Assembly: GCA_020851465.1 (NCBI GenBank)
Contig: JADZCR010000006.1
Span: 558,001-622,000 of the forward strand
Direction: 5' to 3'
Length of the DNA stretch: 64,000 bases
Source: Phycisphaeraceae bacterium
GTDB lineage: Bacteria; Planctomycetota; Phycisphaerae; Phycisphaerales; Phycisphaeraceae
Both the position numbers and the translations under genes were made by a program. Positions 1 to 8,624 of this stretch are shown piece after piece (the first letter of the stretch is position 1; every line of letters starts with the position of its first letter). A model generated the notes under the pieces. That model worked only from the letters and a program-made list of their open reading frames with translations, did no database searches and was not told the DNA's origin.

Positions 1-1
1 A

Positions 2-283
2 CCCATCAAGGTGAAGTTGCTTTATAAGGGCAAGCCTATGGCGGATACAGTTGTTTCCTTTATTCCACGAGGCGTGACACTGGCAGAGGACTTCGACGAG
101 CACTACGAGCGAAGGACGGATGCGGAAGGTACTGCAAGCTTCGAGCCTGAATCACCCAACGATTACCTCATTGTGGCTCACCACAATGAACCCAAGGAAA
201 ATGGCGATAGTTTTGAAAATACGAAATACTCAGCGACGTTAACGGTCAAAGTGACCGCTAAATGCGATTGCTGCGGTGAATGA
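2..283 (+). CDS. DUF4198-type protein, C-terminal part (5' end outside window)
   Basis: The reading frame is open from the first bases of the window, before the GTG at position 11, so this is the C-terminal part of a longer protein. The visible sequence has the LLYKGKPMADTVVSFIPRG segment followed by a T-D-A-E-G turn and an F-x-P-x-x-P-x-x-Y-L-I strand. That pattern resembles the beta-rich end of DUF4198 proteins, which are exported and often linked to metal uptake. It ends in a Cys-rich tail (CDCCGE), a possible metal ligand. The family call is by pattern only. The gene converges on nadB, and their stop codons lie within one small inverted repeat. Confidence 0.6.
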   Translation, partial: PIKVKLLYKGKPMADTVVSFIPRGVTLAEDFDEHYERRTDAEGTASFEPESPNDYLIVAHHNEPKENGDSFENTKYSATLTVKVTAKCDCCGE

Positions 284-299
284 TTCGTCATTGAATCAT
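280..299. terminator. Hairpin between convergent genes
   Basis: A perfect 7-bp inverted repeat (ATGATTC at 280-286 and GAATCAT at 293-299, 6-nt loop) spans the stop codons of the DUF4198-type gene and nadB. Its place between two converging genes suits a bidirectional terminator. There is no T-tract on either side, so it is not a textbook intrinsic terminator. Confidence 0.4.
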
Positions 300-2035
300 C
301 ACGTGCTTTTCATGCTCCGCACTGGCAGTTGAGCAGGCTCGTTTTGGCCGCGTTGCCAGATGTCATGTACACGGAACTCATCCGACGGATTTGGGCAATC
401 CAACCGGTAGTGAGTTCCTCGGCTTTCGCAGCGCCAGAGTGCTGCGCGGGTCATCAGAGCACCGACGGTGAGAAGGTTTTGAACCTCCCACCCCGCGCGA
501 TCATCAAAAATCTTGTCGAGGGTGTACCTCGCCCAGAAATCAAACATCTCAACCACATCTTCAAGTTGCTGGCCGTCTCTTTCGATACCGACATGTCTCC
601 ACATCACGCTGCGTAAGCTGGATCGGACATCACTCAGATCTAGCTCGGAACGATCAGATGGCCGGATATCACTGATAATCTTTGCTGGTGATGCCCCTAA
701 GTCACCGAGCATTTCTTTGCAGATACGCCCAGTTATCTCTCCATAAACAAGTCCTTCCAGCAGGCTGTTGCTGGCGAGCCGATTCGCGCCGTGCAGTCCT
801 GTTGCAGCAACTTCCCCGCAGGCATAGAGCCCCGTGATGTTAGTTCGTCCCGATTTATCGGTGTGAACCCCGCCGACCATATAGTGAGCTGACGGATGGA
901 TTGGAATCGGCGTCTTTCCAGGGTCGATATCGAACTTTTTAAGTAAATCAGTGATACCTGGGAATCGCTCAGCGAATTGTTTTGACCCAATGTGTCGGCA
1001 GTCGAGAAAGACGTGCGTAAAATTAGTCTTGGCCATTTGCGCAAGGATCGCCTTGGAAACAACGTCGCGCGGGGCCAGTTCGGCGTCTGCGTGGTAGTCC
1101 GTCATGAAGCGATAGCCGTTTCGATCTATCAGATAAGCCCCTTCACCCCGCACCGCTTCGGAGATTAATGAACGGCTGGCACCGGCCACATAGAGAGTGG
1201 TCGGATGGAATTGCATAAAGGCCATGTCAGCGAGTTTGGCTCCAGCACGATAAGCCATCGCTATGCCGTCACCCGTTGCAACTGCGGGGTTGGTCGATTC
1301 ACGGAATACTTGACCGACACCTCCGGAAGCGAGAATAACCGCGTTTGCCCAGATCACCTGGAGGCCATACTTGGGGTGGTGCGTGATAGCCCCAACACAT
1401 CGTCCACCTCCGTGTCCATTGGTGTCGAGCGTGATGAGGTCGAGAACGAAACAATTATAAAACTGCCGAATATTAGGACGGCTTCGTACCGTTCGGTCGA
1501 GTGTGATCGCCAGTTCGCGACCGGTGGCATCACCATCAGAATGGAGAATCCGGTGAAGTGAATGACCCCCTTCACGGCCAAAGGAAATTTCCCCCTCGCT
1601 AAATGCTGGCGTAGTACTTTGTGCCGCAGTCGAATGTCCATGGGCGCGGTCGAACCTCATACCCCATTGGATCAACTCATGAATCCTTGCGGGTCCACCT
1701 TCGACGACGGTTTTCACCACCGACTCATCGCAGAGTCCTGCGCCAGCCTTGAGTGTGTCTTCGATATGCGAGGCAAAGGTGTCATCACTGGCCAGCACTG
1801 TAGCGATGCCGCCTTGTGCCCAGTAGGTGTTCGACTGTTGAAAGTCGGCTTTAGCGGTGACGATTACATCGCAACTGTTACTACCGCCTGCTGTTCCGGG
1901 ATGTTCCGCCGCAGCCAGTGCCGCCCGCAAACCCGCGACACCCGCGCCCACAACCAACACGTCTGTAAAAATCTGTGGCAGCAGCGTCGCACGAAACGGG
2001 ATCAAGTAACGGCGATGGTCAAACACGTCATTCAT
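299..2035 (-). CDS. nadB: L-aspartate oxidase
   Basis: A flavoenzyme of de novo NAD synthesis that oxidises L-aspartate to iminoaspartate, which quinolinate synthase NadA then uses. The 578-residue length is close to the usual 530-580. The FAD-binding Rossmann motif GAGVAG lies at residues 30-35, followed by the family segment QQSNTYWAQGGIA. The succinate dehydrogenase/fumarate reductase-type active-site block QFHPTTLY is at 275-282, RGEGA near 297 and HYMVGG near 384. The C-terminal flavin motif GLYACGEVAATGLHGANRL starts near 402. All key motifs are intact. No nadA or nadC lies nearby, so the pathway is scattered. Start is the ATG at 2035. The protein is cytoplasmic. Confidence 0.96.
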   Translation of the reverse strand: MNDVFDHRRYLIPFRATLLPQIFTDVLVVGAGVAGLRAALAAAEHPGTAGGSNSCDVIVTAKADFQQSNTYWAQGGIATVLASDDTFASHIEDTLKAGAGLCDESVVKTVVEGGPARIHELIQWGMRFDRAHGHSTAAQSTTPAFSEGEISFGREGGHSLHRILHSDGDATGRELAITLDRTVRSRPNIRQFYNCFVLDLITLDTNGHGGGRCVGAITHHPKYGLQVIWANAVILASGGVGQVFRESTNPAVATGDGIAMAYRAGAKLADMAFMQFHPTTLYVAGASRSLISEAVRGEGAYLIDRNGYRFMTDYHADAELAPRDVVSKAILAQMAKTNFTHVFLDCRHIGSKQFAERFPGITDLLKKFDIDPGKTPIPIHPSAHYMVGGVHTDKSGRTNITGLYACGEVAATGLHGANRLASNSLLEGLVYGEITGRICKEMLGDLGASPAKIISDIRPSDRSELDLSDVRSSLRSVMWRHVGIERDGQQLEDVVEMFDFWARYTLDKIFDDRAGWEVQNLLTVGALMTRAALWRCESRGTHYRLDCPNPSDEFRVHDIWQRGQNEPAQLPVRSMKST

Positions 2036-2102
2036 AGCAGCTTACTCGAGTCCGTACCTGCATCACGCTTACTTAGGTCGCAGGTCGTTTCACCGATATT
2101 TT

Positions 2103-2561
2103 CTACTGAACACTTAACACTCCGCTACCGGAGACGCTCACACTCGGCAGAGGGTAGCGGGACTCCGTGAGCAACTTCCGCATTTCACCAGGAGGTTCGT
2201 AGCTTACGCTGCCAGTCACACTGTAGGAACTTTCACCCGTATCAGCACCACCGGTAAATACTGCCGGTAACGTAATCGTCTGCTTCCCTCGGCTAGGCAA
2301 CGTGCGGTTAAGTCGCTCCGTCGCATGATAGGCCTGCCCTTTACCCGTGCTTACGGTGTAATCACTCTTAATCAACGGCAGAGGTGTGGTATTAGGATTG
2401 GTCAGCTCGATCTCTACTTCAACCCTCGTCCCCTGCTCACTATGCTGCACGACGCGCGCGCCTGTGACACGTGTTGTCGGATTAGTGAGATTGCTCGAAC
2501 AACCGATCAGAGTCAGGCTGCTGATCAAGACCGTAAGTTTCCATGCGTTGTGTTTAATCAT
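2103..2561 (-). CDS. LEA type 2-like lipoprotein
   Basis: A small exported lipoprotein of about 152 residues. I start it at the ATG at 2561 because that gives a short basic N-terminus, a hydrophobic stretch and a lipobox LIGC ending at Cys21; the frame extends further upstream but would bury this signal. The mature part (TRVEVEIELTNPNTTPLPL, then a Y-x-V strand and a P-S-R-G-K-Q turn) resembles the water-stress/LEA14 beta-sandwich, which is found in many bacterial lipoproteins of unknown role. It lies upstream of nadB on the same strand with a 67-bp gap. Function is unknown beyond a likely envelope location. Confidence 0.65.
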   Translation of the reverse strand: MIKHNAWKLTVLISSLTLIGCSSNLTNPTTRVTGARVVQHSEQGTRVEVEIELTNPNTTPLPLIKSDYTVSTGKGQAYHATERLNRTLPSRGKQTITLPAVFTGGADTGESSYSVTGSVSYEPPGEMRKLLTESRYPLPSVSVSGSGVLSVQ

Positions 2562-2697
2562 GGGAGTCTCGGTTAGGAGATAAAAAAGGATAGATGAACG
2601 TGCCGTCTTCTGCCAAGAACCGTATTCAAACAACTGCTAATTTGCCAGAGATAACAAGAAAAAACGACGGATGAAGCAATTTGCAAAACGAAGAGAA

Positions 2698-4506
2698 TCA
2701 CACGGCTTCCGCGGTTACAGGCAGGCCCTCTGTGGTTGGCCCTCCCGGCGGAATGGTAAACACACGCACCGCTTCAGCAAGCACCAGAAGTGCCAAGGTT
2801 AAAAGCACCAGAGCCGCCCACGGTACCGGACTCCGAGGCAAACTGCTGAGAAAATGCGAAGCAAAGGGATGCACTTCTCCGGTGGTGTCTTGCGTAATGC
2901 TAAATGCTGAGGTAAAGCCTTTACGGATAAAGGCGATGAGTGCCCAGCTACTCATTACGTACATCACTACGGTAGGTAACCCGGTGGCGAACCATATCCA
3001 TTTCGCTCGATAAGTACGCCAAAGCCAGACAGTAACGCCGAGCAACGCGAGCGCAGCCAGAAGCTGATTACTCGCACCAAATAGCGGCCAGAATGTCTTC
3101 CATGCCGACTCTATCTTGCCGCCGGCACCTACAGGCTGCCAGAGCAGAAAGATCAGAGGTACACCAACGGTAATTGCTGTGGAGATGACTCGACCAGAGC
3201 GATCTTGCACGCCGATAAGTTCTTGGAGTATATAACGCCCTAAACGGGTGCAGACGTCGAGCGTGTCATACACGAATGTCGTCAGTGCCAGTGCGACGAA
3301 TGTGTAGGCAAAAGCTGTTGGGACGTAGAGCACATTCAGAAAGCGCGAAAGGCTATAAGCATAGATCACGTCCACCTTATTTCCCTCTAACACGGGGGAA
3401 CCCTTGGCGAGCACCATCACGCAGGTAAGAGAAAGAACTGCAACCATCGCTTCCAGAAGCATGGCTCCGTAACCAACTGGTTTGGCGTCAGTCTCCCGAT
3501 GGAGTTGCTTAGATGTTGTGCCCGATGCGATGATCGAGTGGAAGCCGGAACACGCGCCGCAAGCAATGGTGATAAAAAGCATGGGGAATAGTGATGCCCC
3601 ATTCGGAGCGGTCCAACCGGTAAATGCGGGATAATCAGCCTGAAATCGTCCAGTGGCGGCACCGATAAGCACGCCGACGATGCCGCCTAAAAGCACAACC
3701 ACTAAAAAGTACCCGCCCAAATGTCCGCGTGGTTGAAGCAGGAGCCACATGGGCACGATTGATGCGATGAAACAATACGCCAACAACGCAACGCCCCACC
3801 ATCGCTGGCTCGTCGCCTCGGTGAGATGAAACAATGTGTTGATATCTAGCGGGAAGATGGGCCCCAGCCAGACCGAAATCGCAATAAGCGGTAGAAAAAT
3901 AACGGTTGCCAATCCTAACGGCAGTTTCGTGTACTTGAGCAATAACCCCATTATGACCGGTAGAGCCAGATAGAGTAATGAGGCAGTCGCCACCGCCCCG
4001 CCAGTCGTCGATCGTCCACCGCCTAAGTCTTGTGTACCTACAAAAGAATCGGCGACCAGATCGGTAAAGGCGACAATGATGTAGATCAAAGCGATCCAGA
4101 TAAAGAGCAGGAAAAGCAGATATGATCGCTTGCTCATGTGTTCGCGTACGACATCGGCGATAGAGCGAGCTTTGTGCCGAATTGACGCCACCAGCGACGT
4201 CATATCATGCACTCCGCCAATGAAAATACTTCCGATTAAAATCCACAACAGCGCGGGTAACCATCCAAACATTACCCCTGCAAGAATCGGCCCGACAATC
4301 GGTCCCGCAGCGGCAATCGCGGAAAAATGCTGACTCATCAAAAATTTAGGTTCGATGGGTACGTAGTCCACATCGTCACGCAAGACAACCGCTGGCGTGC
4401 GGGCGTCACGATCAAGCCGGAGCAACCGTGTCAGCGCCTTGCCATAAATCCGGTAAGCGAGAAGGAGAACAGCCGCACTCAGGAGCACAACGGTCAGAAG
4501 GGTCAT
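2698..4506 (-). CDS. cstA: CstA-family carbon starvation transporter
   Basis: A multi-pass inner-membrane protein of about 602 residues and well over ten hydrophobic segments. CstA proteins import peptides or pyruvate, typically when carbon is scarce. Recognisable family segments are AAAGPIVGPILAG in the N-terminal third, GGVHDMTSLVAS shortly after, CGACSGFHSIIASGTTSKQL in the middle and LFGASNQLLAALAL near the C-terminus. I chose the ATG at 4506, 20 codons inside the longest frame, because GGAG lies 7 nt upstream and the protein then begins directly with its first membrane helix. It is transcribed divergently from the zinc-ribbon membrane gene at 4624. Substrate is not determinable from sequence. 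Confidence 0.93.
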   Translation of the reverse strand: MTLLTVVLLSAAVLLLAYRIYGKALTRLLRLDRDARTPAVVLRDDVDYVPIEPKFLMSQHFSAIAAAGPIVGPILAGVMFGWLPALLWILIGSIFIGGVHDMTSLVASIRHKARSIADVVREHMSKRSYLLFLLFIWIALIYIIVAFTDLVADSFVGTQDLGGGRSTTGGAVATASLLYLALPVIMGLLLKYTKLPLGLATVIFLPLIAISVWLGPIFPLDINTLFHLTEATSQRWWGVALLAYCFIASIVPMWLLLQPRGHLGGYFLVVVLLGGIVGVLIGAATGRFQADYPAFTGWTAPNGASLFPMLFITIACGACSGFHSIIASGTTSKQLHRETDAKPVGYGAMLLEAMVAVLSLTCVMVLAKGSPVLEGNKVDVIYAYSLSRFLNVLYVPTAFAYTFVALALTTFVYDTLDVCTRLGRYILQELIGVQDRSGRVISTAITVGVPLIFLLWQPVGAGGKIESAWKTFWPLFGASNQLLAALALLGVTVWLWRTYRAKWIWFATGLPTVVMYVMSSWALIAFIRKGFTSAFSITQDTTGEVHPFASHFLSSLPRSPVPWAALVLLTLALLVLAEAVRVFTIPPGGPTTEGLPVTAEAV

Positions 4507-4623
4507 AGCTTCTCCGCAAACGTGTTGGAACCGTGGTTGGATTATCGGTAACCGAACGGTTTCCAAGTCAATGTGTAACTTAGATTATATCCCTGCCAGC
4601 GGAGCAGCCATTACAATAGTGGC

Positions 4624-5154
4624 GTGCGCATCAATCTCCGCAATCTCAAACGAGAACCACTTTTTACCATCGAGGTCGATGATAAAGACCCTCCTAGTGC
4701 GGTAAAACCCTCGGCGGCGGCGTTGGCGGAACCTCGCGGAGCTCTTCCTCCGCTGCCAACGGAGGTGTATCTGGAGTGGGACTCGACGATTGATGATCTT
4801 GGTCATCTGCGACGCTGTCCGGTTTGCGGCTGTCGAGAGCTTTTCGTTCGTAAGGATTTTCCACAAGTCACCGGTTTTGCCATCATTGTGCTGGCGGGCA
4901 TTATCTCGATGGTACTAGTGGGATTTCGACAGGTTTTATGGGCGGTAGGGATTCTCATTGCCGTTGCGGTTATCGACGCGGTTATTTATTTTTTCACTGG
5001 CCGTTGCCTCGTGTGCTATCGGTGTCGCAGTGAATTTCGCAAATTGCCGATCCGCAAAGATCATCCAACCTGGGAGTTGGCCATTGGCGAGAAGTACCGC
5101 GACCTGACGGATCATTCCGGCATTACCCAAACAGATGAGAAGTCCACGATATGA
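4624..5154 (+). CDS. Membrane protein with two Cys-cluster (zinc-ribbon-like) motifs
   Basis: A 176-residue protein with no family I can name. It has a charged, Pro/Ala-rich N-terminus, a CPVCGC motif at 65-70, two hydrophobic segments (about 84-101 and 104-125), then a second cluster CLVCYRC at 128-134. The two pairs of CxxC motifs flank a helical hairpin, so a metal site on the cytoplasmic side of the membrane is plausible. Start is a GTG at 4624. The stop overlaps the ATG of the next gene by four bases (ATGA), which indicates translational coupling with the acetyltransferase. Role unknown. Confidence 0.75.
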   Translation: MRINLRNLKREPLFTIEVDDKDPPSAVKPSAAALAEPRGALPPLPTEVYLEWDSTIDDLGHLRRCPVCGCRELFVRKDFPQVTGFAIIVLAGIISMVLVGFRQVLWAVGILIAVAVIDAVIYFFTGRCLVCYRCRSEFRKLPIRKDHPTWELAIGEKYRDLTDHSGITQTDEKSTI

Positions 5155-5774
5155 ATCAACGGTTATTGCAAACGGGTTTTCTTGCAATTTATGGTGCTGG
5201 TGGTCACGGCTTGGTTGTTGCGGAGGCAGCTACTGCTGCGGGTTGGCGCGTGATAGGGTTGATTGATGCCGCCAAACCGATCGGTACAAAAGTCGGATTA
5301 TGGCAAGTCATCGGAGAGGACGCCTCACAACAACCATCTGTAGAGGTGATCGTGGCGGTTGGAGATAACACCCAGCGCCAACTCCTCACTAAGCACCTGA
5401 TCGAGAGGGGCCGGACTCTGGCGGTCGTCATCCACCCGAGCGCGATGCTCAGCCCATCAGCGATGATCGGGACCGGAACCTTTATTGGCCCCATGAGCGT
5501 ACTACACGCCGAGTGCTATGTCGGGCAAGGAGTCATCATCAATACTGGGGCAATAGTTGAACACCATTGCAACATCGGAAACTTTGCGCACATTGCCCCA
5601 CGGGTAGCATTGGCTGGAAATGTTGATGTCGGCGATCTGACGCTGATAGGAATAGGTGCATGCGTCAGGCCGCAGGTGAAGATTGGCTCACGTTGCACTA
5701 TTGGTGCGGGATCCGTCGTAGTTAAAAACATTGCGGACGGAAAACGAATGATGGGGGTGCCCGCACGGGAATAA
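5151..5774 (+). CDS. PglD/NeuD-like acetyltransferase
   Basis: A 207-residue sugar O/N-acetyltransferase of the NeuD/PglD/EpsM class. The N-terminal part is a small Rossmann-like domain with YGAGGHGLVVAEAA near residue 14. The C-terminal half (about 105-205) is a left-handed beta-helix built from hexapeptide repeats, with the family-typical IGTGTFIGP, IVEHHCNIG and GAGSVVVKNI segments. These enzymes acetylate amino-sugar nucleotides using acetyl-CoA, usually for surface glycans. The start overlaps the stop of the Cys-cluster membrane gene. No nucleotide-sugar aminotransferase or dehydratase is adjacent, so the substrate is unknown. Confidence 0.88.
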   Translation: MNQRLLQTGFLAIYGAGGHGLVVAEAATAAGWRVIGLIDAAKPIGTKVGLWQVIGEDASQQPSVEVIVAVGDNTQRQLLTKHLIERGRTLAVVIHPSAMLSPSAMIGTGTFIGPMSVLHAECYVGQGVIINTGAIVEHHCNIGNFAHIAPRVALAGNVDVGDLTLIGIGACVRPQVKIGSRCTIGAGSVVVKNIADGKRMMGVPARE

Positions 5775-5783
5775 ATCTCCGGC

Positions 5784-5833
5784 ATTACATGAGGTGTTAG
5801 CTATCCACCCTCTTTCACCAGATGAAATGTAAT
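5784..5833. repeat. Nested inverted repeats between convergent genes
   Basis: ATTACAT (5784-5790) and ATGTAAT (5827-5833) form a perfect 7-bp outer pair. Inside are two smaller potential hairpins, GAGGTG/CACCCTC with one bulge (5791-5812) and TTTCA/TGAAA (5813-5827). The RNA could fold as a three-way junction. It lies between the ends of the acetyltransferase gene and the DUF2959 gene, so termination or 3'-end stabilisation is the simplest role. Confidence 0.3.
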
Positions 5834-5867
5834 TAAAAGTGCTTCACAAAGTCGATTTCGGAATGGG

Positions 5868-6524
5868 CTACTGTTTGGGAGGCTCGGCATTGCCCATTTC
5901 CGCAATAAATGCATCCGCTTCCTTAATCGCAGCCTCCATCTCATATATCAATTTCGCCACATCGGTCTCGATTTCCGTAGCCGTACTCTGAAGCGACGCG
6001 ATAGCTCGGGCGTTGAGATTGTGCTTGAGAAACAGCACTTGATCGTGTAACGCGATCAGCACCGGCTCCATTTTCGATTCCGCACGGCGCATTGCATTTA
6101 TCAGTTCGTTGTAGCGTAGCTCAGTGGTGCGTAATTGTTCCTGGCTGGACCGGCGCAGTTGGTCACTCTTATATTCGCCCAGTTCCTTCTTCCATTCCGC
6201 AAAAAGGTCTTTCGCCACTTCCTCGACCGAATCGATGCGATCCCGCACGGCCTGGGCACGTGAAACGCTGTCATCATATTCGTCGCGCAGCGCATCGTAT
6301 TTCTTCTGAAGCTCGCCGCCTTCGACTTTTACGACAGATTGAAACTTCTCCAGAGCATCACGAAATTGCTCCTTGGCAACCTGCTGCTCATTGCGTGCCT
6401 TTTTGACCCGGCTGACCAACAGATCTCGCTTTTCCCAGCCCAATTTAGCCATTGTGCCGTAGTACGCCGATTTACAGGAACAAAGGCTCAAAAGTAAAAG
6501 AACGAGAATGGTTATTCGTCGCAT
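5868..6524 (-). CDS. DUF2959 family coiled-coil lipoprotein
   Basis: A 218-residue exported protein. It starts with MRRITILVLLLLSLCSC, a lipoprotein-type signal with the acylated Cys likely at residue 17. The rest is almost entirely helical and charged, rich in Lys, Glu and Ala heptads, and matches the DUF2959 pattern by its KLGWEKRDLLVSRVKKAR opening and its KMEPVLIALHDQVLFLKHNLN segment. The family is common in marine bacteria and has no defined biochemical role. It is divergent from the YceI gene, with 165 bp between the starts. Confidence 0.85.
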   Translation of the reverse strand: MRRITILVLLLLSLCSCKSAYYGTMAKLGWEKRDLLVSRVKKARNEQQVAKEQFRDALEKFQSVVKVEGGELQKKYDALRDEYDDSVSRAQAVRDRIDSVEEVAKDLFAEWKKELGEYKSDQLRRSSQEQLRTTELRYNELINAMRRAESKMEPVLIALHDQVLFLKHNLNARAIASLQSTATEIETDVAKLIYEMEAAIKEADAFIAEMGNAEPPKQ

Positions 6525-6689
6525 GACAGTTCACTCCTCTGGAATCCCCACAGTGTACGTGGCGATTAGCATTGCAAAAGCCCCATATATAGCCGATACA
6601 TTATCGGGTCGTGAAGAGCTATCGTGACTATCGTGATCCTGGAGCATATGCTTTCATCGAGTTGAGCAACCCTTAAACCAGGAGGACGC

Positions 6690-7295
6690 ATGTTTCATCG
6701 CAGCATGTTCACACTGATCGTTATCGCAACCTTTGCTTTTACTTCCCTTGCTGCCGCTCAGACCTTTGAAATCGATCCCGCCCATACGTCCATCGTATTC
6801 CGCTGTACCCACGGCGGCATCAGTCACATTTACGGTTTCTTCACCGATGTCAAAGGCAAGGTCGTCAGCAACGCAACCGACGTCAGTAAATCCAGCTTTG
6901 AGGCTACGATCAATGTTGACAGCATCAACACCGGCGTCAAAAAACGTGATGACCATCTCAAGACGGCAGATTTCTTCAGTGTTGCGGAGTTCCCTGACAT
7001 CACGTTCAAGAGCACCAAAGTAGAGAAGGCCGAGCCTGTTGAATTGGAGAAGGGTAAGCCTGCCCTACCGACCTTCCGTGTAACCGGCGATTTGACCATG
7101 CATGGAGTGACCAAACCTGTGACACTGCTCGTCCACAAGCTTGGTGAGTCGGAATTCCCCAAGGGTTCCTCCCGCGTCGGTTACGTTACACAACTCGATG
7201 TTAAGCGAAGTGAATTCGGGATGGTCAATATGATCGGTCCGGTCTCCGATGATATTCACTTAGATATCAGTTTCGAAGCGGTAAATACCAAGTGA
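6690..7295 (+). CDS. YceI family periplasmic lipocalin-like protein
   Basis: A 201-residue secreted protein. A signal peptide covers about residues 1-24, with likely cleavage after LAAA. The mature protein opens with the family signature FEIDPAHTSIVFRCTH and continues with ISHIYGFFTDVKG, FSVAEFPDITFKST and GDLTMHGVTKPV, all typical of YceI, a beta-barrel that binds long polyisoprenoid lipids. The start is secure: AGGAGG lies 6 nt before the ATG. The ligand in this organism is unknown. Confidence 0.95.
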   Translation: MFHRSMFTLIVIATFAFTSLAAAQTFEIDPAHTSIVFRCTHGGISHIYGFFTDVKGKVVSNATDVSKSSFEATINVDSINTGVKKRDDHLKTADFFSVAEFPDITFKSTKVEKAEPVELEKGKPALPTFRVTGDLTMHGVTKPVTLLVHKLGESEFPKGSSRVGYVTQLDVKRSEFGMVNMIGPVSDDIHLDISFEAVNTK

Positions 7296-7328
7296 GTTTG
7301 CGTCACACGTGATCCTACTTCGTCAAAT

Positions 7329-8195
7329 ATGCCTGACGTTAACGCTACTCTGCTGTTGATGGCTTGGGCAGGGACCATTGCCGCAGCCGTCTTTTGTCTG
7401 ATCGCCCAACCGTGGCGAGAACAGTCGCGTGGGGTGATACGACTCGCATGGGCGTTGGCAGTCGGTTGCGGGTTTACCGCTGGTTACGTGTATTACTTTG
7501 GATGGCCAACCTGGCCAGTGACACAGTCACACCAATGGCTGGTCGTGGCCATTGCCCCTGCGGTAGTTGCGATCGACATCGCCGCTCTCTGGGGAAACCG
7601 CACACGTTTTGTTGCCTTAGCTTTGAGCTTGTTGCTCTTGTATGGCTACGGGACGCTCATCCTGTTAAATCTAATTAAACGCTGGCCGGCGAGCCGTATC
7701 GCGCTGACTTTGGCCATCATCGGCACGATCTCTCTATTAATGGTGGCTTTGCTAGGCGGTCTGGCACATCGTCGGATCGGGCGGACCCTTGCTTGGGGTC
7801 TAGCGTTGTGTGCAGCAGCTACTGCGATTGTTATCTTTCATTCAGGTTCGATCACAATCGGAATGCAAGCGGTCGCGCTCACCTCTGCTTTGATTGGCGG
7901 GTGGATCGTCACCTGGTGGGTACCCTCAGCCGTCGCAGCCGCAGGCGTTTCAGGTGCTGCAGCCATACTTCTGCTGGCCATCCTCGTTCAAGGTATTTAC
8001 CTCGCAAAGTTGACGATGTTCAATGGCATCCTGCTCGCCTTAGCTCCTCTAGTGTTATGGATCGGAGAGCTACCCATCATCGCTCAACGATCTTCCTGGG
8101 TTCGCACATCCATCCGCTTGATTGTTCTGGTTACTATTCTGGCTATCCCCACAGTGCTGGCACGACTTCAATTTCTCAAAGATTTAGCGACCTGA
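7329..8195 (+). CDS. Polytopic membrane protein of unknown function
   Basis: A 288-residue, very hydrophobic protein with roughly eight or nine predicted membrane helices and short loops. I see no catalytic or transport motif that would name it. It starts with ATG at 7329, 33 bp after the YceI gene on the same strand, so the two could be co-transcribed. Residues just before several helices are Arg-rich (for example AHRRIGRT), which would set topology. No homology is claimed. Confidence 0.7.
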   Translation: MPDVNATLLLMAWAGTIAAAVFCLIAQPWREQSRGVIRLAWALAVGCGFTAGYVYYFGWPTWPVTQSHQWLVVAIAPAVVAIDIAALWGNRTRFVALALSLLLLYGYGTLILLNLIKRWPASRIALTLAIIGTISLLMVALLGGLAHRRIGRTLAWGLALCAAATAIVIFHSGSITIGMQAVALTSALIGGWIVTWWVPSAVAAAGVSGAAAILLLAILVQGIYLAKLTMFNGILLALAPLVLWIGELPIIAQRSSWVRTSIRLIVLVTILAIPTVLARLQFLKDLAT

Positions 8196-8330
8196 CCTTT
8201 AACAAATCACGAGCCGGCGAAATTCATGCATATTCCTGCAAGAATTCGTGTAGATCTAACGATATTCTTTGTCCTCCTTTTACGACCATGATTCAAATGA
8301 TAAGTGACCATTTTTGCGGATATCCATCAA

Positions 8331-8359
8331 ATGACGAACTATCGATTTGTCGATAGAAT
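8331..8359 (+). promoter_or_regulatory. Candidate promoter for tRNA-Ala
   Basis: ATGACG (8331-8336) and TAGAAT (8354-8359) are separated by 17 bp and would start transcription about 5 nt before the tRNA. A perfect 7-bp inverted repeat, CTATCGA/TCGATAG with a 4-nt loop (8339-8345 and 8350-8356), fills the spacer and overlaps the -10, where a regulator could bind. Confidence 0.4.
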
Positions 8360-8371
8360 CTCTTCCGTTCT

Positions 8372-8444
8372 GGGGCGTTAGCTCAATTGGGAGAGCGCCG
8401 CCTTTGCAAGGCGGAGGTTACCGGTTCGATCCCGGTACGCTCCA
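8372..8444 (+). tRNA. tRNA-Ala (anticodon TGC)
   Basis: A complete 73-nt cloverleaf. The acceptor arm pairs GGGGCGT with ACGCTCC (one G-T pair), the D arm is GCTC/GAGC, the anticodon arm CCGCC/GGCGG encloses the loop TTTGCAA, and the T arm ACCGG/CCGGT encloses TTCGATC. The anticodon TGC at 8405-8407 reads Ala codons. The discriminator base is A; CCA is not encoded. Confidence 0.97.
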
Positions 8445-8624
8445 TTTTACCTGCTGGTGCAGTGGTCTCGATTATTAGTCCACATCTCTGCGCCGATGCC
8501 TGCTGGGAGTCATTACCAGCGACAATTTGCGCTACGTACTTTAAAAACAGCCCGTTGCTTCTTACCACGGTAACAAGCACGATTAGATCAGCCGATAAAA
8601 TACTAATCCTACACTGGCCAATTG

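Noticed and set aside
1562..2170. 202-residue open frame antisense to nadB
   Set aside because: It runs through a fully conserved nadB and past its start; the translation is Cys/Arg-rich without domain character. It is a composition shadow.
7793..8356. 187-residue frame overlapping the end of the membrane protein and running into the tRNA-Ala promoter
   Set aside because: It overlaps a good membrane-protein frame and is Ser/His/Arg-rich with no domain; the terminal part covers the promoter region.
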